Translations under genes and position numbers: made by a program
The notes under the pieces: generated by a model
The model's database searches: none
Seen by the model: only the letters and a program-made list of their open reading frames with translations
What the model was told of the DNA's origin: nothing
Part shown: positions 1 to 12,391 of the stretch, in pieces
Numbering within the stretch: the first letter of the stretch is position 1
Layout: every line of letters starts with the position of its first letter
Origin: Rhynchonema sp. JSB1_4
Lineage: Eukaryota; Nematoda; Chromadorea; Monhysterida; Xyalidae
Assembly: GCA_030248065.1 (NCBI GenBank)
Contig: JASAMV010001721.1
Location: 62,001-126,000, forward strand
DNA: 64,000 nt
Direction of reading: 5' to 3'

Positions 1-313
1 CTGATTGCTAAAGTGATCCAGTTTGAGACTTTACAAGTGACGCTGCACTAATTTCGGCAAAATCGGCTAATTGACCGACCACGAAGGATAGCTTTGGCCA
101 GCCCGAGTAGGCATCGTTGGTAAACTTCGAAGTGCGTTTGTGCGCAGTGTGAAAAACAACAAGTGACCGTGTAACACAACCACAGATTCGACCTCATGTT
201 TGATGCACAAACTGACTCTCACCATGTCCCTTACCGTTATTATCAAGTACATAAATCATGATGCTTTTTTTATATTATTTGCAGATTATTATCGTGTCAT
301 AACCAACCAAATC
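1..313 (+). other. Upstream / 5' leader region of the receptor gene
   Basis: No coding exon is seen here. A T-rich tract ending in TTTGCAG at about 277-283 looks like a 3' splice acceptor 30 bases before the chosen ATG at 314, so the region may hold a 5' UTR intron or a trans-splice acceptor. I cannot point to a promoter motif. Confidence 0.35.
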
Positions 314-3300
314 ATGCGTCGTTTATTGACGACCGCAATTGTGTGCTTCTCCATTACGCTGGTCGCAGCGAATCAAAGTGCGAAACGTCTATTCGATGAC
401 CTGATGGTTCACTACAACAAACTGCGTCGGCCAAGCGAGCATCCCAGCAAACCACTAGAAGTCGGCATATCCCTCAAACTCACGCAGATTATCAATGTGG
501 TATGTGCTTTGATGTTTTATGTTAAATCGGTGGATATCAACTGGTCATTTGGTATGATCTGTCTCCACCAACTCATCGAGCAATCTTTTTGTTCCAGCAC
601 GAGAAAGAACAAATCATGACGTCGATTATCTGGCTCAAGCAGGTGTGTTTCTTTGCTCCAATAGCTCCCAGTTTGACAAGTCAGCCTGAGGTGCAGTGCA
701 CAAACGACCATCCCACAGGAATGGACGGACAACAAACTCAAATGGGATCCGAAAGTGTACAACAACATATCTGTGCTCTACATCCCGTCGGAAATGATCT
801 GGACACCCGACCTGGTGCTGTATAACAAGTTGGTGCATTGATAGTCGATTTAGCGAGTGTTTTAAAAAGAAAAGAACGATCACAAATTTATAACGTATGT
901 ACCTGTACCATATCGTAACCACATTCTGTAAAATCATACTCTTTACGAATGATGAACTATTTTAGTTGACCTATGCAAGTGAGTTTCAAAATCCAATTCA
1001 TTTCAGCGCCGATAGTTCATTCAACATCACAATTTGCACCAAAGCGACACTGGAACACACCGGCAAAGTCACGTGGGAGCCGCCGGCGATTTTCACGGTA
1101 GTGTGGCTCGTCAGTTTTGGTTTAGAACTTGACAGTTCCGATTAACGCAGCTAAGAAGAGTCGACGTTACCCCATCCTGCAAACTGAATAGCGATCCCGA
1201 TAAGCCTGCAGTGTCGATGAAAGAAACCTGTAGTTATTTTTCTGCGAACCAATAGTTTTATTTTCATTCACTTGCATTCACAGAGTATCTGCATGATCGA
1301 TGTCACCTGGTTCCCATTCGACATTCAACACTGCGAACTGAGGGTGAGATTTGCTAAATTCCAAAATTTTAAAAATTGTGAAACACACTAGTGAACCTTA
1401 ACGACAATCGCTCACAATAACATTCAACTGACTTCGATTCATGCTCGCAGTTCGGTTCGTGGACATTCGATGAGACCGGCATCGACTTGAAACATCTGGC
1501 AAAGGACGTGTTCATTCGCGAGGAATTCAATCAATATTTGAATGAACGGGAAAATGTGACGGTGGTAGAACGCGGTATTGGTTGGTTGCATCTGTTGTTA
1601 TCATGCCCATTTGTTATCATGCACATTATACCCATCCGTGAGCATATCATGTCACGATGCACAGCATGTTTTGGTTCCCTGTTTCGACCAATGGTGCACC
1701 AGAACACCGTCAATGCGAATACCCCTGACCACATGCGGCCACAAAAGCAAATCTGTTTCCAGGACATTTGAACTATCCGCCCGTAAGTGAAAGCAGGTCG
1801 AAACAGACGGACGTCCAAACAATGCGAAATTCTTGAATTTATCAAATTTCACGCAGATCTATCCGATTACTACCCTTCAAACGAATGGGCGATACTCGAG
1901 ATCCCGGCCAAGCGTCGTCGCAAAGCGTACGTCTACGATCCGTGGGATCCCGAACAACGGCTGACCACATTTGTCGATATTTCGGTACGTTGGACCTGAC
2001 TTTGTTTGCAACACTGATTAAACGGTAAAGCCTAGATTATTTTCTTCGATGGCAATCGGTGTGTGTCTTATTGTCACGTGACTTTGTGGGCTGACGATTT
2101 TCACCACGTGAACAGTTACTGATGCCACCAGATTCAACCGGCAGAAAACTTGCTTGTCAGGCATTTGGGGCCAATTTTTACGCTGGTTAAACAACAGTCA
2201 CGTGAGCAGGCAAGTGGACCGGGTCCATCACTTCACACCGGCCTGAACGAGTTGATTATCGTCGGACTCTTCAGAGAACCACAATTTTCAAAATGCAATC
2301 CTGCACGCTGATAAAAATGGCATTGCTTCTGATAATTTTACGTCAGTCGATCCAAGTCAGAAGCCTGCTCTTTGATTTCAGTACAGCATCACACTTCGTC
2401 GCAAGCCGCTGTTCTACACAATCAACCTGGTGTTTCCGTGCGTGTTCATTTCGTTCTGCACCATCCTTGTGTTCTATTTGCCATCGGATTGTGGTGAGAA
2501 GATCGGCCTGTCGATCTCGATTCTCGTCTCGCTCACTGTCTTCTATCTGCTGCTGGTTGGTTTGAGGTTGACGTGGTGCACATTTCAGGGTGCACTTTGC
2601 TGGCATCGGATTTGGGGTTGATCCGGTCAGTGAGTTGGATTTTGTATACTTTGTATAGTATGTGATGATGATAATGGTGCTGTGTCATGACTTTCTGAGA
2701 ATAAACTTTGATTTTGACGATCGTAAAGCCCGTGTGTCAGATGTGCAACTTTTACAGTTGGTCAAATTTATCATTCTCGAAAAGTCACTAAACGTACTCG
2801 CATGAACAGATCACGAGCTCGAGACATCGCACAACCTAAATCCTCCGTGGTTTTTCATTGCCGCTTTGCCTTTGCAGATTGACATCGTGCCAGCGACCAG
2901 TGTTGTTCTGCCATTGATTGGCAAATACCTGCTGTTTACAATGATCATGGTCACAGCATCTGTATTTATTACCGTAGTTGGTTGGTAAACATATGTATAA
3001 TATTTATAGTCGCTTTTTGTTTATTTTCAAAATTTCGAAAAATGCGTATCAACAAATGAACGGCCAACCAACAGCTTCGTTTACTCGATGAGCGAAACAC
3101 TTTTTAATAAAAAAAACACTGGCTTTAGTTGAGTTGCTGTGCCTGAGTTGAGTTGCGATTACGGGAATTCAGTCAATCTGATGCGAATTTAGAAACGCTT
3201 TAGTTTCAGTCGGACTTCTTATAGTTCGCAAGATATTTTGGCATTTTGGGTGTTCACCCGGTGATTTCGTCAATGACGATTGGCCCGAATCACTAGCTGT

Positions 3301-4831
3301 CATTGATTACAGGCCGAACGAAACATCAGTATCACAATTTGCAGCACTGCAATTGCATTTCCGCAAGCCGACCACGCATCGTATGCCGTATTGGGTGAAA
3401 CGTGTGTTCCTGCAGAAACTGCCCAGCTATTTGTTGATGCATCGACCAATTGGGTTCGATGAAACATCATTCAGACGTATGAGCAGCAAACAACGACCGA
3501 CCGCCGCTCCTGTGGCGGGACCGGAAGTTCAGGTGCGGGACTGAAAATGACTGAAACATCTGCAAATCCTTTTATCAGCGTGTTTGAGGGTAGTGCCTCG
3601 AATACTGAATCATGCTTATGCGCATGCTACATACGGTTGCCCTCACAGTTGAGTAATGCGATGTGTTATTGGTTGCCCATCTCGACCTGATTTCACAGAT
3701 AAACGGTGCACCACGTCATCGTCAGTGCTAATGCTACAGACAAAAAAACACATGAGATTGCTGGCCTGAAGCCGTGAAGCCAACCTGAAACCACTGCTTG
3801 TGGAAACAAATGCGTTTCCAATTCGTGTTTCCAGCCTGCGTTCATGGGCAAGTACGCTCTCAACTACCACCCTGACACGACTGAGCCAAGTATTGGTGGT
3901 GCAGCTGCATCTCGTGGCAAACTCGTTCCTACCGCATCCACTGAATCGGCCGAATCAATTGGTGGTCACAGACGTCGTCGCATACAATCTTTGTACTACT
4001 CGGAACCGGTGATGCAGGCGTTTGAGAATGTCTGTTTCATTGCGGAACTGTTGAAGAAGAAGGATCGTGATGATAAGGTTCGGATGGGGGCCTTTGATGG
4101 TTTGTGATCCGTGATGTGCGATTGTTGACTATGATGGATTTGATTGATTGGGGTATGAGGCTTGAATAATACTGTTGGGCACACCTCGGGGTCGGTCTTT
4201 ATTCTGTTACTGGTGGACCAGAGCAGGTAAGGCGCAACCAAATTGGACTTCATTTGATCCATCTCCTCTTTTAGGTAAGATACCTAAGGTTAATGCAGCT
4301 GAGTGGACATGGCAATTTCGCTACAGTAACCCACGAGGCTGTGCTGCGCATATGATAATAAAAACTAGCGCATGGTACTGCAAGACCTCAACCGACTTCT
4401 TTTTATATTTGAAAACTTCAGGAAGACCCCAGCAATGTTTCAAGCCACCTTTGTTTTCAGATAGACGAGGACTGGAAGTTTGTGGCGATGGTGTTCGACC
4501 GCTTGTTCCTGTGGATCTTCACGCTGGTCTGCACCATTGGCACATTGGTGATCCTACTTGGTGCACCTGCACTGACGAACACACAACCACCGGCTGATGA
4601 GAAATACGTGCCCACTGATGAGGTAACGGGTCGAAATCTGCGCCATTATTCTCCTGCAATAGACAAGCTATTATACATGGTTGCCGATGGCCTGGATTGA
4701 GTGACCCTGTAATAATGTGTTCTGATAGAATAAACATGTCAATTGACTGGGTCATTGTGTTTCAGGTGATCGAAGAAATGGCACGGAAAGCGCTGCCGGC
4801 GGAGATAATGCAATACTTGGACAGATATTGA
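314..4831 (+). CDS. Nicotinic acetylcholine receptor-type Cys-loop subunit, non-alpha
   Basis: Pentameric cation channel subunit of the plasma membrane. Thirteen exons join in frame to 559 residues: 314-499, 598-642, 719-828, 1007-1097, 1284-1343, 1451-1574, 1857-1984, 2382-2555, 2878-2980, 3345-3532, 3835-4077, 4461-4622, 4766-4831. The start gives a signal peptide ([19 protein letters not shown]). The extracellular domain has the WTPDLVLYN motif and the 13-residue Cys loop ([15 protein letters not shown]). M1 starts at [15 protein letters not shown] and M2 contains [17 protein letters not shown] with Glu at -1', as expected for a cation channel. M3 is [19 protein letters not shown], followed by a long cytoplasmic loop, and M4 is in the exon from 4461. 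Loop C lacks the vicinal Cys pair of alpha subunits, so it should need an alpha partner. Val replaces the usual Leu at M2 9'. The exact subunit class (for example UNC-29/LEV-1-like) is not resolved. Confidence 0.93.
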
Positions 4832-5331
4832 GTAAAAGTCTGATATCAACGCACATACTGTCATTGTCTGGAATGGTAGTTATTCTGTGGTTATGCTGTA
4901 TTTATTTTTCTGCTTGTCATACCACCCCATTATGTCTGAGGTTTCCTATGAATAAAATGAACATCGTGGTTACCTGCAATGGCATGTGATAAGTGCTGCT
5001 GGTTATTTTTTGAGCCGCATTGTTTGATTTTAGTTATAAATTTTTGGTATTTATTGTTCCAAAGCCTCGTCAATCTTTGTTCCAGTTTGTTCCTCTTTTT
5101 CCGCTGCCGTTTCGGTGTCTCAGACAATTAGTTTTGTTCTCTTCGACTGTTTCGTTCAAGACCGCAAGCAACTTTTTTCGTTTTTTGCTACCGTTTTTTG
5201 AATCTTTATTTTTCACTTTAGCGAACAACAAAAAAACAAAGCCACAGTTAAATAACCTTTTTGGGCCTTCTAGATTTAGTGTCGCTCGTAGCGATTAGTA
5301 CCGACATTTATACAAAGGAGAGTTCTTCAAA
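4832..5331 (+). other. Intergenic: receptor 3' UTR and upstream region of CSN3
   Basis: The stretch after the receptor stop carries an AATAAA polyadenylation signal at 4951-4956, placing the receptor mRNA end near 4.97 kb. The remainder up to the CSN3 start is T-rich, with no open frame I believe; it should include the CSN3 promoter and leader. Confidence 0.6.
4951..4956 (+). terminator. Polyadenylation signal AATAAA of the receptor gene
   Basis: Canonical AATAAA 120 bases after the receptor stop codon on the same strand. Confidence 0.55.
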
Positions 5332-8300
5332 ATGTCCGGCTCAGCAGCAGCAGCGGCCAGCTCATCAAATTTGGACTCGTTCATCAACCAAGTTCAGTCG
5401 TTGTCCGCCAATGGTTGGTTTTTATCTGGTATTCCTCAACTTCTGCTTTCAAAATGGTTTAAATGCGTATTATTAGTCTTTCACCGTTCACCTTCTTTTC
5501 AACCGTTGCGCAAAATCGGGCCCCACCCCAACCAAACCCCCGAACCGCCCCTCTCCGAACTACCGTAAAAACCTAAATAGAAGGGGGGCTCTATTAACTC
5601 ACTGACCCCATTTTGGGGGGCTCTATTACGGGGGGCTCTATTCCGGGGGGCCTCTATTAATTCACTGACCCGAACCTGAAAAAATTGTTCCCAAAAATAC
5701 CCCCAAAAACCCCTAAAAAGGGGTTTGAAAGGATGTTTTTTCACTTGTAATCGCATTTATTCGTGTCTTTTGGTCAATAAGAGGCGTATTATGTGCTCTG
5801 AACGAACAACGAACGTGCATAAATGTACCTGTGCACAGTGTAGTTCCTGGTCCGGAGGGGGAACAGGCGGTACCCCCTTTTTTCGAAGGGGGAACAGACG
5901 TACCCACCTGGGGGGAAGGGGGGGGGAGGACCCAAATTTGGAGAAAAGTCATTTTTTGGGGTCGAAAATTTGGCTCATTTTTGCCCCTTTTAGGAAAAAA
6001 ATCTCAATAAAAAAGGTATTTTGGCGATTTTTGACGACATTGACCTAAAAATCACTCATTTTATGCCTAAAAATGCCTATTTTAGGCCAAAATTTGCCTA
6101 TTTTAGGTAAAATTCGGGGGAGCAGACGTACCCGGAGGGGGAACAATGGGGCAGGCGTACCATGGAGTGGGAACAGACGTACCCGAGGGGGACCCCCCTC
6201 CCCCCCAGGAACTACACTGCCTGTGCACCACTATCAAGCGTTAATACACTACTGTATAGGGGATGTTACTTAGGGGGGGCTCTATTCCGGGGAGGGGCTC
6301 TATTACTGTAAAACCTAAAATACAAGGGGGGCTGTATTTTTTCACTTACCCCTTTTAAGGGAAGCTGTATTTTTGGGGGGGGGGCTCTATTTTTGGGGGG
6401 GGGGCTGTATTTTTTCGCTGCCCAAAATCTCAAAAAATGTTCCAAAAAATACCTCTAAAATGGAGTTCTGTCAGGGTGTTATTGAGTGTTTTTAGGTGCA
6501 GATCTTCCATAAAAGACTTTGTTTACGTCATCATATACTCAACCACAAACGTTGTACACAAGGTGTCTTATACAAGAACTTGACTTTACGAACCCCCAAG
6601 CGGGGAATTCCAAGTTGGGGGGGGGCTGTATTTTTGGGGGGGGGGCTCTATTTTTTCACTGACCCTGACCCCTTTTAGGGGGCAGGGGGCTGTATTTTGG
6701 GGGGCTCTATTTTTGGGGGGCTCTATTTTAGGGAATACGGTAAGTCACTGACCCCTTTTTGGGGGGCTGTATTACGGGGGGCTCTATTCCGATGGGGGCT
6801 GTATTTAGGTTTTTACGGTAAACAGCATCGGCCCTGCTTTGCTTCTCCACGCAGCGTTGCAACGAAACAAAAAAGGTGCTTTTAAAAAAGTGCTTGTTTT
6901 TTAAAAACGGTCGGTACTTTCTTTTTTAGAAAAACAAAAAATAAGCGTAGCGTAGGATATTTTCGACTTTTTTGTCCCCGCCAGCAGAATGTACGAAATC
7001 CCCCCAAAACGCAAAAATTTTGTCCCGAAAGTAACTTATAACCAGAGGTCGCAATCGATCCCCCAAATCTGCGGCCCGACCAGGCCCGAATTTTTTGGGT
7101 CAGATTTTTTTATTTTTGCCCGATTTTTGTCATAATTTTTGCGATTTTTCTGAAACTATTGTCAATGGAAAAATGATTGCTTTCAACGAAAATGTCAGAT
7201 AGACAAGTACTGATCACTAATTTGCCGAATCCGTCACAAATTTGAATATTTTGACAAAAAATCACTATTCTTTCAGAGAATAAGTCGCTTCAGGATCTTC
7301 GGGCCGGTCCCGGCCCGATCCAAAAGCCCAAAATCGCGGCCAGAGGTCGCAATCGGGCCGGGCCGCGATTTTGAGCTTTTGGCTCGGGCCGGGCCTATAC
7401 TGTCATAAAGAACCGTTCTTTATTTTTCGTGAAAAAACTGTTTTTTTCGAAAAAAAACGGTTTTTTTCCAAATACTTTCCCAGTACTTAAGAACGTAATT
7501 TCAAAAAATATAACAATTTCAGTGCCAAATTTGTTCGAAGTGACGAGAGTGCTCTTGAAGAGTGTTGAAGTCAGTCGGAAACACTTGGTTTACACGCTTT
7601 TTGGCCCATTTTGGGCCAGTTAATTTTTGTGCTCGAGCCAATTTTTCACTGAAATCGAAAAACTCATTAGTTTTGCATTTCAGTTTTTTGGAAAAATTGG
7701 AATAAGGTACCGATATTTTTCCGATCAAAAACCGAAAACGTACCCACGGAAAAATAAATGGAAAAGTATTCGGGTCTCGGAAAAAAACGGTTTTTTTTCG
7801 CTTTTTTTCGGAAAAAATAGCTTTTTCCGCCTGCCAGTATAGCCCGGCCGTGCCGGGCACCCCGGCCCGAAGCTTCTGAAGTGACTTATTTTAGTGAAAA
7901 AGTAGGGTTTTTTCAAAAATACTAAAATTGCTGACGGATTCGGCAAGTAAGTGATCAGCATTGTCTATCTGACGACTTTCATGGAAAACAATGAATTTTC
8001 AACCAACAAATAGGTTCAAAAAATCGCAAAAGTTATGACAAAAATTGGGTCAAAATCTGAGCCAAAAATTCGGGCCGGAGATTTGGGGGTTCGGGCCGGG
8101 CCGTGCCGGAGATTTGGGGGCTGGGCAGTGTAGTACTTGGTCAGGGTGTTGACGATAGATCGATTGGGACCCGAAATGTGTTAACGATAGATAGATGACC
8201 CAAGTCCGAAATCTGGGGGGGGGTCGACCGAAACTTGTTGACGATAGATAGATGGTGGGGGGGGGCGTCGCCAAAAATCAAGGTATAGTATAATGTATTA

Positions 8301-10205
8301 AGTAGGTAATATAATAATGCGCGAATATTTATGAAAATACTTAGATGTACTAAATCCGCGCGTAGCGCGCGATTTTTTTACCTATTTGGGGTGAAAAATA
8401 CCGATTTTGAGCCATTTTGGGGTCGATTGTTGTTGACGATAGATTGTTCCCAGAATTTGTTGACGATAGATAGATGAATTTGGGGGAACCCCCCCCCCCC
8501 CCCCCCCCCAAGTACTACCCTGGGGCTGGGGCCGGGCCTGGCCGGCCAAACCCGGCCCGATTGCGACCTCTGCTTATAACCACGCTTTTGTCACTTGGGT
8601 TACGTCAATTTCAACACCTTTGCTGAACTTGTTGTTCAAGTTTCTACCCACACACACAGACTTTCCCTTCCTTTTTTCTTCGATAACTGGAAAAAACTCA
8701 CTTAGCCGACTAAAAAAACAAAAAAGCTTGTTTCTTTTTTCAACGCTGTCCCCGTCGTCGTCGTCTTAAAATTAGTGTACCTCAGGCGGCCCCCAGCCAC
8801 AGCACTGGCCCGACCCGGTCTCAGTCTCAAGTCAGGGTTATCGTCTTCCTCCCTCTCGTGTGGCGAAAGCGCAGTGAAAATTCTTGGAACTGAGCTGTTT
8901 GCTTATTTGTTCACTCACTCCCAGGAGCCACTTCGCAACTGTCCGATCTACTGCGCCTGGCGTGTGCCGACAACGGTGGAGTGCTGGTTGAGCACGCACA
9001 ACATTTGGACAACGCGCTGCAGACACTCGATCTGCAACAACATTCCGCTGCCGTTGCGGCCATTTTGTGTGTTTTTATTCCCAGGATGTTTTTTTAATTC
9101 TGTTTCGTTCCAGTTTTCACTGATTGGACTTGGATTATGACCCAGTCCACTGTCCACACACCGCGGGACATCGTCAGAGAACGAATGCAACCAATTGGCC
9201 ACCGTTTCCGCAAAAGAACTGAAAACAAAATAAAATATCGACATAAAAATTATAAATATTTGTTGCAGATATTGTAAACTGATCACGTCAGCGACAAACA
9301 ACGCCAATCAGCTGGCGATCATTCGTGCGCAGATCGCCGAGTTCGTTGGTGGTTGCAGTGCCGAACAGATTCGCGCGATTCCCGACATTTGTGCGTGAAT
9401 TTTGGATTGTGTTAAAATATTTTTTTGAAATCTGTCATGCATGTTTGTTTGTTCATTACAGATTGCGCCGTGTTCCGCAAGCTGACCGATCTATTGTTGC
9501 ACAAAAATGAGGTGAGCTCAGCTTGTTTCTTGCTGTGAGGACACGAAGCAACCGTCTTGATGTATAATAATGATGGCAGATTGCGTGCGACTTGCTGCAT
9601 TTGATCTCAAAAATGACTCTTGGAAACATTTTATTTCCGTGTTAACCACAGGCGTATCTCGGTATCCCAATTGTGTGTAAGGCGATTGACGCCCTGCAAA
9701 GCACCCCGACACAACTCACGTCCATTCACGCTGATCTGTGCTGTTTGTGTTTGAAAGCACGCATTGTCAAACCTGCCATTCGCTTTCTGGATGCCGATAT
9801 TGACACGATATTGAGAGAAGTTGGTGCTTTATTATTTTTGTTTTGTATTTTTGTTTCAGCACCTTGCGTTGTTGACTGTCTCTGTTTGAAATTGGCTTCT
9901 TTCAAGTAAGATTGATTGTTTTAGTCGAACGCCCCACCGCATTTCGACGCAAAGGCGTTTCTCAGCTATTATTACTACGGCGGTATGATCTATGCGTTGT
10001 TGAAGAACTTCGACCGGGCGCTGTATTTCTTTGAAGTGGTTGGTTTCGGTTTATTCTTTTATTCATGTTAACACAGATAGTGCTAATTTATTTATTTTAG
10101 GTGTTGACCACGCCGGCCACAGCTGTCAGCAGTATTATGATCGAAGCCTACAAGAAATACATCATCATTGGACTGATGCAGACGGGAAAAGTTGGTAGGG
10201 AAAAC

Positions 10206-10242
<37 letters not shown>

Positions 10243-12032
10243 AAAAAGTAATTTGTTGGTATCCCTTCAATTGTAAAAAGTTACAACATTTGTGGAAGTA
10301 CAGGGTGTTGCAGAAGTAACTTGACATTGCGTGGTATCAATACCCTTCGCTTGTGGTGGTGACACGCGCAGTTGACCGGAAGCGGAAATCTAACTGAAGA
10401 CCAAAATCGCTTCAACCCTTTGGAAAACTTTTATTCAACATTGCTGAACCACTGCACCCAACCCAGAAAACACGCAAACAGAAATGTTTAACGGTTGTGG
10501 GATAAACATCAGTGGGAAGGGGTAAAAACAATTTTTCAGTTGAATGAAAGTAAACCCCCAAAAGGATTGTGCAAATGGGAGAAAAAGAGAAAATCATCAT
10601 ACTTTTGCCACTGTTTCGATTGTGAATTCATCCGACGATTTCATAATTGCGCAGGCCCCGCAACTGCCCTCCTACCGCAGTCCGGTCGTGCAGCGCAACA
10701 TCAAACCGATGTGTCAAGCGTACAACGATCTAAGTGACGCCGTGACGAATGCGCATTCGTCGAATGTGACGCCGTTGAATGCGGTCAAGGAAATGCTCGA
10801 GACAAAGCACAGGGCTGTGTATGCACAGGTACTTGTCTCCTGGCAGTGGTACTTGTTTGTGAAAGGTGTTGGCAAAATAATTACATTTTGCTTTTATTTT
10901 GCTAACACCTTTCACAAACAAGTACCACTCCCGTAACTTGCACACCCTGTTTTGTATTTATTTTCATGTCCGTAAACTCCACACCCGGTCTTGTAATTAT
11001 GCTTCTTTCACTTAATCTTCTTATTTATGTATTATTCAGTGGGTGTCTACGCTATAAACTAACTAAAGGTGTTAGCAAACTTTGTGATTGGATAGGCTGT
11101 TTTGTCAGCAGTAGAGGACCTTTCGTCTTGAAGAGCTTTTTACCAATTTCTATGCCGGATCTCGAAGCATGCTAGAAAGTCAGAACACGAAAATTCTATC
11201 ACCAAGTAAGATGATACCAACGAAAACTTCGAACTGCGACTCCAGGACAACAATACGGGTCTGGTGAAACTGCTTGTTGACTCAATGGTGCGCGCCAACA
11301 TCAAACGTCTCACCAGCGTTCGTTTACTTGATTGCGCTTTCAGCATTGTCTATCTGATCTTAGCAAATAAAGCTTTATGATTGGATTTTTCAGTCATTTC
11401 TGACATTGAGTCTCGTTGACGTGGCCAATCGCTGCAAACTGGCCGGTGGTCCAGCCGAGGCCGAGCAATATCTCGTGTCCATGGTTGGTTTTTTCTGTTT
11501 TTAAAATATTTTTCCAAAGTTAAATGAAATAATAAACACCGCAACGCACAGATTGCCGAGAATCAAATCAACGCGACCATCGACCACTCGCGTGGCATGG
11601 TGTCCTTCCACGATCGCGTCACTGTCGGTCACTCACAGAAGGATCTGGCCGCATCCGTATGTTTCATCTCATTGTCACGGACTAGTAGTCGGAATCGCTG
11701 GTTTTTTTAGTTTTTCAAAGTTTTCTGATGCTGTGTAACCTGTACCCGTGTCCCTTGGACAAAATTAGACAAGAATTTTTCAGATCGAAGAATGCCTGCA
11801 GCTTGAAGCCAAGTTGAAATCTCTCGATACCGAAACACTGCTCAACCCAACGTTCGTCAACAAAGCCAGCAGGGTATGGTGCAGTTTTTTAATATTTTTC
11901 TTTCATTTTATATTTGAGGATGTTTCACTTCAGTCCGGAGGCGGTGGTATGTTATCCCATGATGACGAAGGTTTTGGTGGCACCGCCGCTGGCTCCAGCG
12001 ATATGGTACTCGATTTTCTGAGTGGAATGTGA
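5332..12032 (+). CDS. CSN3: COP9 signalosome complex subunit 3
   Basis: Subunit of the COP9 signalosome, which removes NEDD8 from cullin-RING ubiquitin ligases. Thirteen exons join in frame to 465 residues: 5332-5413, 8925-9066, 9269-9390, 9462-9511, 9652-9819, 9925-10038, 10101-10190, 10655-10828, 11246-11317, 11394-11483, 11552-11656, 11784-11873, 11934-12032. Recognised by family-typical stretches: LTSIHADLC (exon 5), YYYYGGMIY and FDRALYFFE (exon 6), [19 protein letters not shown] (exon 7), and the PCI-domain region NIKRLT..FLTLSL..VA and MVSFHD (exons 9-11). The C-terminus is Gly/Ser-rich. Length is slightly above the usual 420-450. Intron 1 (3.5 kb) is packed with transposable elements; the other introns run from about 60 to 460 bases. 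No frame break is seen, so it looks functional. Confidence 0.95.
5836..6219. mobile_element. Non-autonomous hAT-type element, family A, with 8-bp TSD
   Basis: Perfect 15-bp terminal inverted repeat CAGTGTAGTTCCTGG. It is flanked by an exact 8-bp duplication CCTGTGCA at 5828-5835 and 6220-6227. The 384-bp interior is G/C-run rich and non-coding. The related repeat at about 60.2 kb carries the same flanks joined without the insertion (CCTGTACACCAC), that is, an empty site. CAG termini and an 8-bp TSD are hallmarks of the hAT superfamily. Confidence 0.88.
7396..7841. mobile_element. Nested TA-flanked element with TACTG(T/G)CA ends
   Basis: The ends TATACTGTCA at the left and TGCCAGTATA at the right are inverted to each other and flanked by TA, the pattern of mariner-like MITEs. 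The interior has paired runs of A and T around CGGTTTTTTTC. A related but incomplete sequence occurs at about 51.6-51.8 kb in DRP1 intron 1. Non-coding. Confidence 0.55.
8126..8522. mobile_element. Nested non-autonomous hAT-type element, family C
   Basis: Terminal sequences CAGTGTAGTACTTGG and CCAAGTACTACCCTG are inverted. The exact 8-bp duplication GGGCTGGG flanks the element (8118-8125 and 8523-8530). The interior repeats GTTGACGATAGAT several times and ends in a long C run. It sits inside the family B element, so it arrived later. Confidence 0.85.
10846..10930. repeat. Long hairpin-forming inverted repeat in CSN3 intron 8
   Basis: About 35-bp arms (starting AGTGGTACTTGTTTGTGAAA and its complement) surround a short AT-rich loop, with only a few mismatches. 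The transcript of this intron could form a strong hairpin 17 bases after the exon 8 donor. It is most simply the remains of a small MITE. Confidence 0.7.
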
Positions 12033-12391
12033 TCTTGTGATTGTTTGATTATTGATTTTTCATCAACATAAACCGGTCCCGTACCCTAGCGTATGTGTGA
12101 TGTTTTGTCTCTATTCTATCTATATTCTGCTGATTGATGCAACAAGATCAGTATGTGAGCAGTAAATAATCGTGCAATAACAGTCGTCCAGATAGATAAC
12201 AGTCAACTATTGCACAGTACACTGTCTACCCTCGTTGTAGTGGGCCAATTTTGCTTTAATTCCGCCAGTGATGACCAATCTACTGGTGTGCGGCGTGAAT
12301 ATTCTTCAAAGTGAGTGACAGAAAATGCCGGATCCCAATCACGTCACCACAAAGAAGCTAGACTGTACCCATCAATCAATCACCATCACCA
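12033..12391. other. Intergenic between CSN3 and the cysteine-rich gene
   Basis: Convergent 3' ends of two genes. No AATAAA on the plus strand and no open frame of interest was found. Confidence 0.5.

Larger units (their letters stand above)
7043..8572. mobile_element. hAT-type element, family B, 1.5 kb, carrying nested elements
   Basis: The left end CAGAGGTCGCAATCG pairs with an inverted right end, and both sides carry the exact 8-bp duplication CTTATAAC (7035-7042 and 8573-8580). The interior includes GGGCC pentamer runs, a second solitary left end at 7341, and two inserted elements (7396-7841 and 8126-8522). A second copy of the family is at 58811-59614. No transposase frame is visible, so it is non-autonomous. 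Confidence 0.87.
5414..8924 (+). repeat. CSN3 intron 1, filled with nested repeats
   Basis: This intron holds G-run-rich repeats (GGGGGGCTCTATT and GGGGGGCTGTATT units ending near TAGGTTTTTACGGTA) at about 5540-5760, 6230-6400 and 6600-6830. A related copy lies at 60.04-60.53 kb. Distinct elements annotated separately are inserted here at 5836-6219, 7043-8572, 7396-7841 and 8126-8522. No coding potential is seen. Confidence 0.8.
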
